Part shown: in pieces, positions 6,637 to 12,826 of the stretch
Layout of the letters: the number at the start of each line of letters is the position of its first letter
How positions within the stretch are numbered: position 1 is the first letter of the stretch
Assembly (NCBI RefSeq): GCF_900142215.1
Contig: NZ_FRAC01000057.1
Location: forward strand, 1 to 12,826
DNA length: 12,826 nucleotides
Direction: 5' to 3'
DNA from: Anaerocolumna jejuensis DSM 15929
GTDB lineage: Bacteria > Bacillota > Clostridia > Lachnospirales > Lachnospiraceae
The notes under the pieces: generated by a model
Seen by the model: the letters and a program-made list of their open reading frames with translations, nothing else
Told to the model about the DNA's origin: nothing
Databases searched by the model: none
Made by a program: the position numbers and the translations under genes

Positions 6637-8456
6637 ACGACTTCCTCCTTATTTTTATGATAATACAGACTTTGTAAGTGGTACATTTGCGCATACGATT
6701 CACAATTTTTAAGTAAGTCTTTATGACTTCCGTTAGCTATCACCCTCCCATCCTCCAACAGTACAATTCGATCGCAAAAACGGGTACTCGCTAATCTGTG
6801 TGAAATATAGATTGTAGTTTTTTCACTAGAAAGTCGATCAAACTGCTCATAGGTTTCACTTTCAGCAATTGGGTCCAATGATGCAGTCGGTTCATCAAAA
6901 ATCATAATAGGGGTATCTTTATATAAAGCTCTCGCCATAAACAATTTTTGCAACTGCCCTCCAGATAATATCGCCCCATCTTTCTGCGTTATATGTAGCA
7001 TCATTTGGTCTATACCTTTTTCAAAGCCTTCCACTTCTTTCAATAATCCTACTGTATTTAAACACTTAATAACCTTTTCGCGGTTTGTATCTTTTATAAC
7101 CTTAAGAGAAACATTTTCAGCAACAGTAAATGGAAATATAGCTGCATCTTGGAATACCGGAGCTATTATACTATACAAATCTTCTTTTTTATATTGTCTA
7201 ATATTCGTTCCATTAATCAAAATTCTTCCCTCAACCGGATGATATAGTCCACATAAAAGTTTTACCAACGTAGATTTTCCTGCTCCATTTACACCCACAA
7301 GCGCAAGTTTTTCACCGTTCGATATGGTCAGATTCAAATGATCCAAAATAAGCTTCCCAGGATTATAATAAAAAGTAACATTTTGAAATATTATTTCAAT
7401 GCCATCTCCTCTTTTAGGTATTTCTACCGCCGATTCAGGTTCAGGAGTGTCTGTTTTATCCAAATAAGCCCTCATCCTATCTAGTGGCGGAACAGCCTGC
7501 ATCATCAGTCCAAAGCTCTGTGAAACCTGTGTTATCAAGCTGGAAAAGCATGCAATTGCGCTTGATATTAAAACAAAATTACCTAGTGAGATTCTTCCAT
7601 TTACTGTAGCCCAAATTAGATAACAATAAGAAATTCCGTCTCTTATAAATAATGTAGCTGCTTCTACAAATGCTGCATATGAATAATGCTGTTGAACATC
7701 TTTTCTAAGCCTATAATGTAATTCACGGTAATAGTTAAAAATCTGCAAAATCCACCCTGACATGTCATAAAGGCGTACATCTTTCCCCATCCTGCTATCA
7801 GAAGCATAGGAAAGCATGTTACTCCGGCGTCTCTGAAGTTGACTTCGTTCATCTATACGAGATTGCTCGTGAAGCTGTGCACGACGCATCGCATAGAAAT
7901 TAAATGCAGATATGACAATTAACAACACTAATATCCACAAATTTAACGAAACTATAATATGTCCATAGAGAAAAAAGCTAAATATACTGGCGAATAGTTT
8001 AATCATTCCACTTAACATAAGTGTGGTTGCAGACCATGGCCCCCAATCCACACTCATCTGTTTTGCTTCTTCATATTTATCCTGCCATTCAGGACTTTCT
8101 ACATGACTATATTCACAATCTAGCGTTGTACAAAAAAGTTTTTCCCTGTAAAAATTTCTTACAGCATTCAAAAGCATCGTTTTTCCTCTTGAAGCCATAT
8201 TCCCAAGCGCCTGTGACACGATCATAATCGCAGTAAATGAACCAATAACCAATATAGTTCTATGTATATCTTCCTTCTGTGCAACAAAATCCACTCCTAG
8301 TTTCGGTATATACATACTAACATATGGCGTTATTACTGTACATATTGCTTCCATAATCATAAATAAAAGCAGCTTGCGATTTGTCTTTAGAATTTCATGC
8401 AAAAGGTAGAGCTGATGATCCAACAAAGAATATTTTTTCTCTAACTTTTTTAGCAT
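6633..8456 (-). CDS. ABC exporter half-transporter, first subunit (permease + ATPase, 607 aa)
   Basis: This is a second fused permease/ATPase exporter subunit. The membrane domain spans about residues 28-320. The ATPase has Walker A GVNGAGKST (388-396), Q-loop VFQD (Q436), signature LSGGQ (497-501), Walker B IMIFDEP (D521, E522) and H-loop H553. I placed the start at the ATG at 8456 because AGGAG lies 8 nt upstream and the resulting N-terminus (MLKKLEKKYSLLDHQ) resembles related exporters. The frame remains open 53 codons further, to 8615, but that extension has no ribosome site and looks like spacer. It ends in a 4-bp overlap with the 604-aa partner. Both subunits keep the catalytic glutamate, so neither ATP site is obviously degenerate, unlike many heterodimeric exporters. 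The substrate cannot be told from the sequence. Confidence 0.93.
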   Translation of the reverse strand: MLKKLEKKYSLLDHQLYLLHEILKTNRKLLLFMIMEAICTVITPYVSMYIPKLGVDFVAQKEDIHRTILVIGSFTAIMIVSQALGNMASRGKTMLLNAVRNFYREKLFCTTLDCEYSHVESPEWQDKYEEAKQMSVDWGPWSATTLMLSGMIKLFASIFSFFLYGHIIVSLNLWILVLLIVISAFNFYAMRRAQLHEQSRIDERSQLQRRRSNMLSYASDSRMGKDVRLYDMSGWILQIFNYYRELHYRLRKDVQQHYSYAAFVEAATLFIRDGISYCYLIWATVNGRISLGNFVLISSAIACFSSLITQVSQSFGLMMQAVPPLDRMRAYLDKTDTPEPESAVEIPKRGDGIEIIFQNVTFYYNPGKLILDHLNLTISNGEKLALVGVNGAGKSTLVKLLCGLYHPVEGRILINGTNIRQYKKEDLYSIIAPVFQDAAIFPFTVAENVSLKVIKDTNREKVIKCLNTVGLLKEVEGFEKGIDQMMLHITQKDGAILSGGQLQKLFMARALYKDTPIMIFDEPTASLDPIAESETYEQFDRLSSEKTTIYISHRLASTRFCDRIVLLEDGRVIANGSHKDLLKNCESYAQMYHLQSLYYHKNKEEVV

Positions 8457-8775
8457 CCTCTTTTCTCCTAAATTCTTTATTTCATTCTTTACAAAAAATA
8501 AATTATAGCTCTTCCTGCATTGGTACATTATGCAGAACCCATCAGACGATTTTTTTGTCACAAGCATGCGAATAGAGAATATGAATGATTCCGTTATTAA
8601 TATCGATATAAACATAAGGATGATTCATTATTACATTCCAGTTATTTATCAAACCTGATTCGTTCCAGAGGGATTTTTGCGTTCCTCCGTTTGATTGAGA
8701 TGATTACCTTTACATAATGGCAGGAGTTATATAAAATTGTTATTAATACAATTTATTATCTGTTGTTTACAATTT
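8457..8775 (-). promoter_or_regulatory. 319-bp leader/spacer between glycosyltransferase and ABC operon, possible promoter
   Basis: A perfect TATAAT on the minus strand (8507-8502) lies about 45 nt before the ABC start, but no good -35 is found at 16-18 nt, so the promoter call is weak. Two short minus-strand frames are open here. One runs 8628-8542 (28 codons, starts MNHPYVYIDINNG) and has no convincing ribosome site. The other ends near 8660 in QTEERKNPSGTNQV without a start. No RNA gene or strong hairpin is evident. Confidence 0.3.
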
Positions 8776-9729
8776 TTACTTCTTTAATAGACGATTACTC
8801 CTTTTAAACCAAAAATCAGTAAAATAACAGAATAAAAATACTTCAAAACTCTTTTCTGCCCATGCTTTCCAAAATAAAGGAGAAAGTTTATGCTTCATAA
8901 AAAATTTTTTTGTCTCTGGTAATTGGGATATACTTTCCTTTTTTCTAGAAAATTGCAATAATAATGTAAAATAAAAAATACAGCACTCTTGATAGCCTTC
9001 ACTTGAATAATTTGCAGCAATTATATTTAAAGTTTTAGTTGCAGGTACAATAATATCCATGGAAGTTCCTTTTTTATATGAAGCAGAATTCTTCCTATGC
9101 AAATAATTATATAGCTGTTTAGGGATAAAACTAACTGCTTTAGCTTCAAGCAATAATAAAGGAATCATTTGTATATCTTCAAATAAAATTCCAAGAGAAA
9201 ATCTATAATTTCTAAACACTTTTTTCTTATATAATTTCCCCCACATTTCCCACATTTTATATCTTTTTGTGATTAATTGTATCTTATCTTTATCATTTTC
9301 TATAATTTCAACGGATGACGTATCAATAATTATATTTTCATTTCTATCGCTTTCAAAAACATTATTCTTTAAAGCAATTGCTATTTCCACGTTTCCTGAT
9401 ATATTATTCAACATTTCACTTATAAAGTTCTCCTCTATCCAATCATCACAATCAACAAATGTAATGTAGTTACCCTTTGCTATATCTAAACCTATATTCC
9501 TTGAGTAGGGTAATCCATTATTATTTTGATGTACCACCTTAATTCTCTGATCTGACTCTCCAAACTTATCGCATATTAGTCCCGATGTATCCATTGAACC
9601 ATCATCTATAAGTATAATATCAAGTTTTTTATAGGATTGATATATTATTGAAGTCAAGCATTTCTCCAAATATTTTTCGCAATTATACACATTTACGATA
9701 ACACTTACTAAATTTTCTTCAGTATTCAT
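8776..9729 (-). CDS. GT2-family glycosyltransferase (317 aa)
   Basis: This is a cytoplasmic or membrane-associated glycosyltransferase with a GT-A fold, transferring a sugar from a nucleotide-sugar donor during glycan synthesis. The N-terminus has the GT2 pattern VSVIVNVYNCEKYLEKCLTS, then LIDDGSMDTSG (donor-binding aspartates), NNGLPYSRNIGL and the metal-binding D-x-D region FVDCDDW (about residues 91-97). The C-terminal third has aromatic, basic helices (FCYFTDFWFKR) that could touch the membrane; there is no clear multi-pass domain. I prefer the ATG at 9729 because GAGGG lies about 5 nt upstream; an in-frame ATG at 9741 has no well-spaced site. It stands alone, with long AT-rich spacers on both sides, but on the same strand as the sugar-nucleotide genes. 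The donor and acceptor sugars cannot be predicted. Confidence 0.9.
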   Translation of the reverse strand: MNTEENLVSVIVNVYNCEKYLEKCLTSIIYQSYKKLDIILIDDGSMDTSGLICDKFGESDQRIKVVHQNNNGLPYSRNIGLDIAKGNYITFVDCDDWIEENFISEMLNNISGNVEIAIALKNNVFESDRNENIIIDTSSVEIIENDKDKIQLITKRYKMWEMWGKLYKKKVFRNYRFSLGILFEDIQMIPLLLLEAKAVSFIPKQLYNYLHRKNSASYKKGTSMDIIVPATKTLNIIAANYSSEGYQECCIFYFTLLLQFSRKKESISQLPETKKFFMKHKLSPLFWKAWAEKSFEVFLFCYFTDFWFKRSNRLLKK

Positions 9730-9994
9730 ATCATCCCTCATTCCGCCTGGTTTTTATTTATCGCAATATAAAAAGAAAATTCTTACACACATCCATAGTC
9801 ATATTCCCCTTCGAAATGATAACTAATACCGTATACCGCATGAATTTTTTATAAATTTTTAATCATTTGATCAAGGTTCAAAGCTGTTATTCTTTGTTTC
9901 ACGATATATAAACTGAATATTCTTGTTTCACGAATCCAGTCTTCCGATAGATGGAAACCAACTTAATTCTGCTAAACTATCTGTCACATATTAT

Positions 9995-10055
9995 TGAATA
10001 AATTATCAATTCCTTGCCGCTATTGCGGTGCTTAGTAGCCTTAATGATTTATTCA
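9995..10055. repeat. AT-rich inverted repeat around a small GC hairpin
   Basis: TGAATAAAT and ATTTATTCA are exact reverse complements 43 nt apart and can be extended by G-U pairs on each side. The interior holds CCGC/GCGG with a TATT loop. It could fold as a long RNA stem-loop, or be a leftover mobile-element end. No function can be assigned. Confidence 0.4.
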
Positions 10056-10068
10056 GTAACAAGTAGTC

Positions 10069-10221
10069 TTAATTAAGCAGATTGAATTTCTTAAAAATAC
10101 GTTTTCCAAAGTCCGGACAACTGGAGTAATCACCTCCGAAGTATTAAAAAACATTATAAGTAAGATTGAGAATCACCTGAATCTTAATTTTAGAAATATA
10201 AGCTTCAATTAATCTATTCAC
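10069..10221 (-). pseudogene. Probable 3' remnant of an unidentified gene with an in-frame stop
   Basis: Reading the minus strand from a GTG at 10221 gives 25 codons of normal composition (NRLIEAYISKIKIQVILNL), a TAA at 10146-10144, and then 24 more open codons (YFGGDYSSCPDFGKRIFKKF) to a TAA at 10071-10069. Both halves look protein-like and share a frame, as expected if one sense codon became TAA. It follows the uridylyltransferase gene directly on the same strand, so it could be the tail of a former polysaccharide gene. I do not recognise the family, and chance remains possible. Confidence 0.3.
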
Positions 10222-10244
10222 CTTTTATCAGTTTTAAGTCTAAG

Positions 10245-11471
10245 CTATAGACTTATTCCATTTTCTGACATAATTTTTCTGGCACTTAAAAGAGAATCAA
10301 CACCTTCTTTATTTTTGATAGGTGCAAATTCTTTATTTCTAATAACCTCATATGCAAGACAGTTATCTAACATATGGATCATATCCAACACTAAAGTTTC
10401 GAATTTGTAACCATTTGGTTTTTCTGGTTTTACAATTTTTTCTTCATCATTTATATAATCAATTTTTTTCTCCACCATATGAATTGGCATATTATCAAAA
10501 GTATTTTGTTCAATGGCCTCTATATTAAATAAATAATTTAAAATAACACCATAATTATACTTATAATTTCCATTTTTATCCTTATCATATAGCATTTCAT
10601 TTGTCATTTCATAATATTCGATTATAGAAGGTTTCCCATCCTCTAAACAAAGAACCCCTACTTTTTCTTCTGGACTGACTTTGCTCACTACTTTAGATCC
10701 AGATACGCAATTATGAATAATAGTAGCGCCTACAAAATATGGATCGGCAATTTTTTGCATAACATTATCTACAGAAAATATATTAAGCCATTCAACTCCG
10801 TCTTCTTTCAATTGAGTAAGAACACCGGCTTTTTCAAGTGATGTAAACCATCCACCATTTCCATTCGGAGACAATGCAACTTTGTACTTTTCTTCAAGAA
10901 ATATCTTTCCATTAAAATCAATTGCTGGTGCCATTTCTTGAATAAAAAATGTAATATATTTTTTATTATATCCAAAATAATTATGCTGCTTAAAAAAATC
11001 TTGTGTATCTTTATTATTATTAAAGCTAGTCATAATTGCTAGATGAATCCATCTATTCGTTATCTTTACCACTTCTAATAAATTATTAATTAATATCTCA
11101 AATAAATATAGTTCTTTTGTTATACCAACATTCAAAGTTCCTTTAGGTTTATCGAAACCAAGTCTAGTACCTTGTCCACCTGCTAATAATATAGCACCTA
11201 CTTTACCTCTTTTAAGTACATCAATTCCTGTATTAAAGTAAACTTCTTTATTCTGTTCAATTTCATCAATGCTAACCACATTAATTGGTTCAATATTACC
11301 TTTTTTAGCAATTATATTTTTTTTAGAATAATTATCTAAAATACTAAAATCTATTAAATTTACTTGGTTAATCAAGCATTCTTTCTCTTCCTCATTTATA
11401 TCATTAAAATACCTTAATAAATGTAGTTGATTATACTTTTTGAGTTGTTCATAAAATTCATTATTCTTCAT
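10245..11471 (-). CDS. UDP-sugar pyrophosphorylase, UDPGP/UAP family (408 aa)
   Basis: This is a cytosolic uridylyltransferase that joins UTP and a sugar-1-phosphate to give a UDP-sugar plus pyrophosphate. The nucleotide-binding signature LAGGQGTRLG is at 96-105, followed by DKPKGTLNVG; P-N-G-N-G-G is at 202-207; a VDN metal/sugar region lies near 234-236; and EFAPIKNKEGVDS is near 381-393. This set, including the C-terminal E-F-x-P-x-K-N motif, is typical of the eukaryote-like UDPGP type 1 group that contains UDP-N-acetylhexosamine pyrophosphorylases, rather than bacterial GalU or GlmU. The substrate is therefore more likely GlcNAc-1-P or GalNAc-1-P than Glc-1-P, but this is inferred. The start at 11471 has AAGGAG 7 nt upstream. 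It lies 106 nt after the epimerase gene and may have its own promoter (11543-11570). Confidence 0.9.
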   Translation of the reverse strand: MKNNEFYEQLKKYNQLHLLRYFNDINEEEKECLINQVNLIDFSILDNYSKKNIIAKKGNIEPINVVSIDEIEQNKEVYFNTGIDVLKRGKVGAILLAGGQGTRLGFDKPKGTLNVGITKELYLFEILINNLLEVVKITNRWIHLAIMTSFNNNKDTQDFFKQHNYFGYNKKYITFFIQEMAPAIDFNGKIFLEEKYKVALSPNGNGGWFTSLEKAGVLTQLKEDGVEWLNIFSVDNVMQKIADPYFVGATIIHNCVSGSKVVSKVSPEEKVGVLCLEDGKPSIIEYYEMTNEMLYDKDKNGNYKYNYGVILNYLFNIEAIEQNTFDNMPIHMVEKKIDYINDEEKIVKPEKPNGYKFETLVLDMIHMLDNCLAYEVIRNKEFAPIKNKEGVDSLLSARKIMSENGISL

Positions 11472-11542
11472 GATTTTTCTCCTTTATAATATAAAGATAT
11501 TAGTTTCTTTAAATTTTACTATACTAAATTTTTAATGTCTAT

Positions 11543-11570
11543 ATAATAGCTCTTATCTTCTGACCATCAA
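11543..11570 (-). promoter_or_regulatory. Candidate sigma-A promoter for the uridylyltransferase gene
   Basis: On the minus strand TTGATG (11570-11565) and TATTAT (11548-11543) are separated by 16 nt, matching 4/6 and 5/6 of the consensus. Transcription would start near 11536, leaving a leader of about 65 nt. The region is very AT-rich, so chance matches are common. Confidence 0.35.
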
Positions 11571-11577
11571 AACAATT

Positions 11578-12486
11578 TTACCATATAAAATTTTCTAACA
11601 TTTCAGCTAATGCAGTTTCAAAATTATATGTAAGTTTCCAACCCTTTAATTTTATCTTCGTAATATCTGCACATTCATATTGACCTTCTTGAAGACGATT
11701 TTCATAACTACTAAATTCAATATTTAAATTTTTATGAGTTATTTTTTCAAATACAGCAATTATTTGGCCTATACTTAACCCAATCCCACTTCCCACATTA
11801 TATATATTTAAGCCAGTTTCAGGATTTTCAATTAACAATAAAATTGCCATAATAATATCATAAATATAAATATAATCTCGTTTGCTATTATCATTGCAAA
11901 CAAAAATCTTTTCACCATACATACTAGATATTAGTTTTGGTATTAAAAACTTATTATTCTGTTTCAAGCCAAACGCATTAAAAATTCTAGTTATGATCAC
12001 TGCTTTATTAGGATTAATATTTGAGTATAATTGAATTAACTGTTCAACTTGAAGCTTATACATGCCCATCCAAGTTGAAGGATTAGTCGGATTACTTTCA
12101 GAAATAGGAATTTCCATGTTGCATTTCTCATAAACTTTTCCACTAGATGCAAAATAAAGAATATTGATATTATTAACTTCGCATACTCTTAGAATATTGA
12201 TTATACCTTGTATGCTGCAATCAAATGCTCGATAAGGATTATCCATTATATCATAATAAGAAGTAATACTAGCCAGGTGTATCAAAGCATCACATCCATA
12301 TGAATATTTTAATAAACAATCAAAATTAAATATATCTCCTGAGACATATTCTATATTTTTCCCACAAATAAAATCTTCTCTCATATGGCTCCTTGAAAAC
12401 GCAATTATCTCATGCTCCAAATCTGCCATAGCATTTAACAAGTTTTGACCAATAAAACCTCTTGCACCTGTTACTAATATTTTCAT
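11578..12486 (-). CDS. NAD(P)-dependent sugar-nucleotide epimerase/dehydratase, extended SDR (302 aa)
   Basis: This is a cytosolic Rossmann-fold enzyme of the extended short-chain dehydrogenase family, which epimerises, dehydrates or reduces nucleotide-activated sugars. The cofactor loop GARGFIG is at residues 7-13, with SGDIFN near 49-54, LIHLAS near 68-73, and the S-S pair of YFASSGKVYEK at 114-115. The tail has the usual KRDYIYIYDI (202-211) and NVGSGIGLSIGQI. At the Y-x-x-x-K position the sequence is M140-G-M-Y-K144, so the expected tyrosine is Met and a tyrosine sits at 143 instead. That casts doubt on standard SDR catalysis. The start at 12486 has AGGA and GAGGAG just upstream. The length is slightly short for the family (310-350). 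It is probably co-transcribed with the uridylyltransferase gene. The substrate is not predictable. Confidence 0.88.
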   Translation of the reverse strand: MKILVTGARGFIGQNLLNAMADLEHEIIAFSRSHMREDFICGKNIEYVSGDIFNFDCLLKYSYGCDALIHLASITSYYDIMDNPYRAFDCSIQGIINILRVCEVNNINILYFASSGKVYEKCNMEIPISESNPTNPSTWMGMYKLQVEQLIQLYSNINPNKAVIITRIFNAFGLKQNNKFLIPKLISSMYGEKIFVCNDNSKRDYIYIYDIIMAILLLIENPETGLNIYNVGSGIGLSIGQIIAVFEKITHKNLNIEFSSYENRLQEGQYECADITKIKLKGWKLTYNFETALAEMLENFIW

Positions 12487-12511
12487 TTTATCCTCTCCTC
12501 GGTATCACAAA

Positions 12512-12543
12512 TAATTCAATACTAGTACAATGTTTTTGAATTA
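12512..12543 (-). repeat. 8-bp AT-rich inverted repeat downstream of the IS630 transposase
   Basis: TAATTCAA (12512-12519) and TTGAATTA (12536-12543) are exact reverse complements with a 16-nt loop that contains ACTAGT. It lies between the transposase stop and the epimerase start. It may be a weak terminator or lie near the IS end; the IS end itself cannot be located without its other copy. Confidence 0.3.
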
Positions 12544-12553
12544 ACCACCAAAA

Positions 12554-12826
12554 CTATACACTGATCTCATCCATCTTGTATTTCCACCGTGGAACAACCG
12601 GTGCAGCGTTGACTTCATCCATATACTGATAGATGCGATCTACCAGTTCCTGTTTGGTTTGAACTCTTATGCCACGCAGGCATACACGAGCAAATTTACC
12701 AAAGAACGCTTCTATCATATTGAGCCAAGAGCCGTGTTTTGGTGTAAATACAAATAGGAACCTTCCGGGCCTTGTTGCAAGATACTCCCTGGTTTTCTTG
12801 GATGTATGGACTGTATGATTGTCCAG
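12554..12826 (-). CDS. IS630-family transposase, C-terminal 90 residues (cut by window edge)
   Basis: The minus strand is open from the window end to a TAG at 12556-12554. It encodes LDNHTVHTSKKTREYL, then FVFTPKHGSWLNMIEAFFGK and a basic tail ending in PRWKYKMDEISV. The D of L-D-N-H and the E of S-W-L-N-x-I-E are the second and third acidic catalytic residues of the IS630/Tc1-mariner type DDE domain. The first aspartate and the N-terminal helix-turn-helix lie beyond the window, so whether the gene is complete is unknown. IS630 elements normally insert at TA dinucleotides. The transposase reads in the same direction as the sugar genes and stops 67 bp before the epimerase start, so read-through transcription from the IS is possible. 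Confidence 0.9.
   Translation of the reverse strand: MDNHTVHTSKKTREYLATRPGRFLFVFTPKHGSWLNMIEAFFGKFARVCLRGIRVQTKQELVDRIYQYMDEVNAAPVVPRWKYKMDEISV

Larger units (their letters stand above)
9730..10244. other. 515-bp AT-rich spacer with a gene remnant and inverted repeats
   Basis: No intact gene is visible. The stretch holds a probable decayed coding segment (10069-10221, minus), an 11-bp direct repeat TTGTTTCACGA at 9894-9904 and 9923-9933, and an AT-rich inverted repeat TGAATAAAT (9995-10003) / ATTTATTCA (10047-10055) surrounding a small GC hairpin CCGC-TATT-GCGG (10017-10028). No terminator with a T-run and no tRNA was found. It looks like a scar of past rearrangement between the uridylyltransferase and glycosyltransferase genes. 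Confidence 0.5.

Noticed and set aside
8457..8615. 53-codon N-terminal extension of the first ABC subunit
   Set aside because: The frame is open to an ATG at 8615, but there is no ribosome site there, whereas AGGAG precedes the ATG at 8456, and the shorter protein matches the usual exporter length.
9820..9842. Sequence resembling a 16S rRNA fragment (CTAATACCG... near 9825)
   Set aside because: The match is only about 10 bases, with flanks unrelated to rRNA; coincidence.
1..12826. CRISPR array, tRNA, toxin-antitoxin or phage-defence system
   Set aside because: I saw no regularly spaced repeats, no tRNA-like cloverleaf and no such gene pair. The only multi-gene systems visible are the recombinase trio, the ABC pair and the sugar genes.

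Overview
The window looks like an accessory, insertion-rich stretch of a low-GC Firmicutes chromosome, most likely a gut Clostridia/Lachnospiraceae member. This rests on strong AGGAGG-type ribosome binding sites, AT-rich coding and spacer DNA, a Firmicutes-style IS66 TnpB fragment and a UAP-like uridylyltransferase. No single marker fixes the genus. Every intact gene reads on the minus strand, so transcription runs from high to low coordinates.

Region 1 (1-4115) is a complete mobile element of the RIT (recombinase in trio) type. It carries three consecutive, apparently intact tyrosine recombinase genes (634, 329 and 340 aa in transcription order). A perfect 87-bp inverted repeat bounds it (1-87 and 4029-4115). 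Each repeat holds three copies of TTATCCTCAT, two of them extended into a 15-bp inverted pair, so the ends look like compound recombinase-binding sites. The first gene's start codon lies in a 9-bp RNA hairpin with its Shine-Dalgarno sequence in the loop. The large recombinase appears to have about four core-binding-like helical repeats before its catalytic domain.

Region 2 (4116-4821) is decayed DNA. A 5'-truncated IS66 tnpB fragment starts about 30 bp from the element's right end, suggesting the element inserted into or beside an IS66 copy. Facing it is a small minus-strand reading frame that looks frameshifted.

Region 3 (4822-8456) is a two-gene operon for a heterodimeric ABC exporter. The genes overlap by 4 bp and the second starts with GTG. 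No substrate gene is evident nearby.

Region 4 (8457-12486) is very AT-rich and holds surface-polysaccharide type genes: a GT2 glycosyltransferase, a UDP-sugar pyrophosphorylase of the eukaryote-like UDPGP/UAP family, and an extended-SDR sugar-nucleotide epimerase/dehydratase whose usual catalytic tyrosine position reads as methionine. Between them is a 515-bp spacer with a probable gene remnant and AT-rich inverted repeats. The likely theme is making activated sugars, transferring them to a glycan and possibly exporting a product, but this is inferred from gene families and proximity.

Region 5 (12554-12826) is the C-terminal part of an IS630-family transposase, cut by the window edge. Mobile DNA therefore lies at both ends of the sugar/exporter block, as is common for variable capsule or exopolysaccharide loci.
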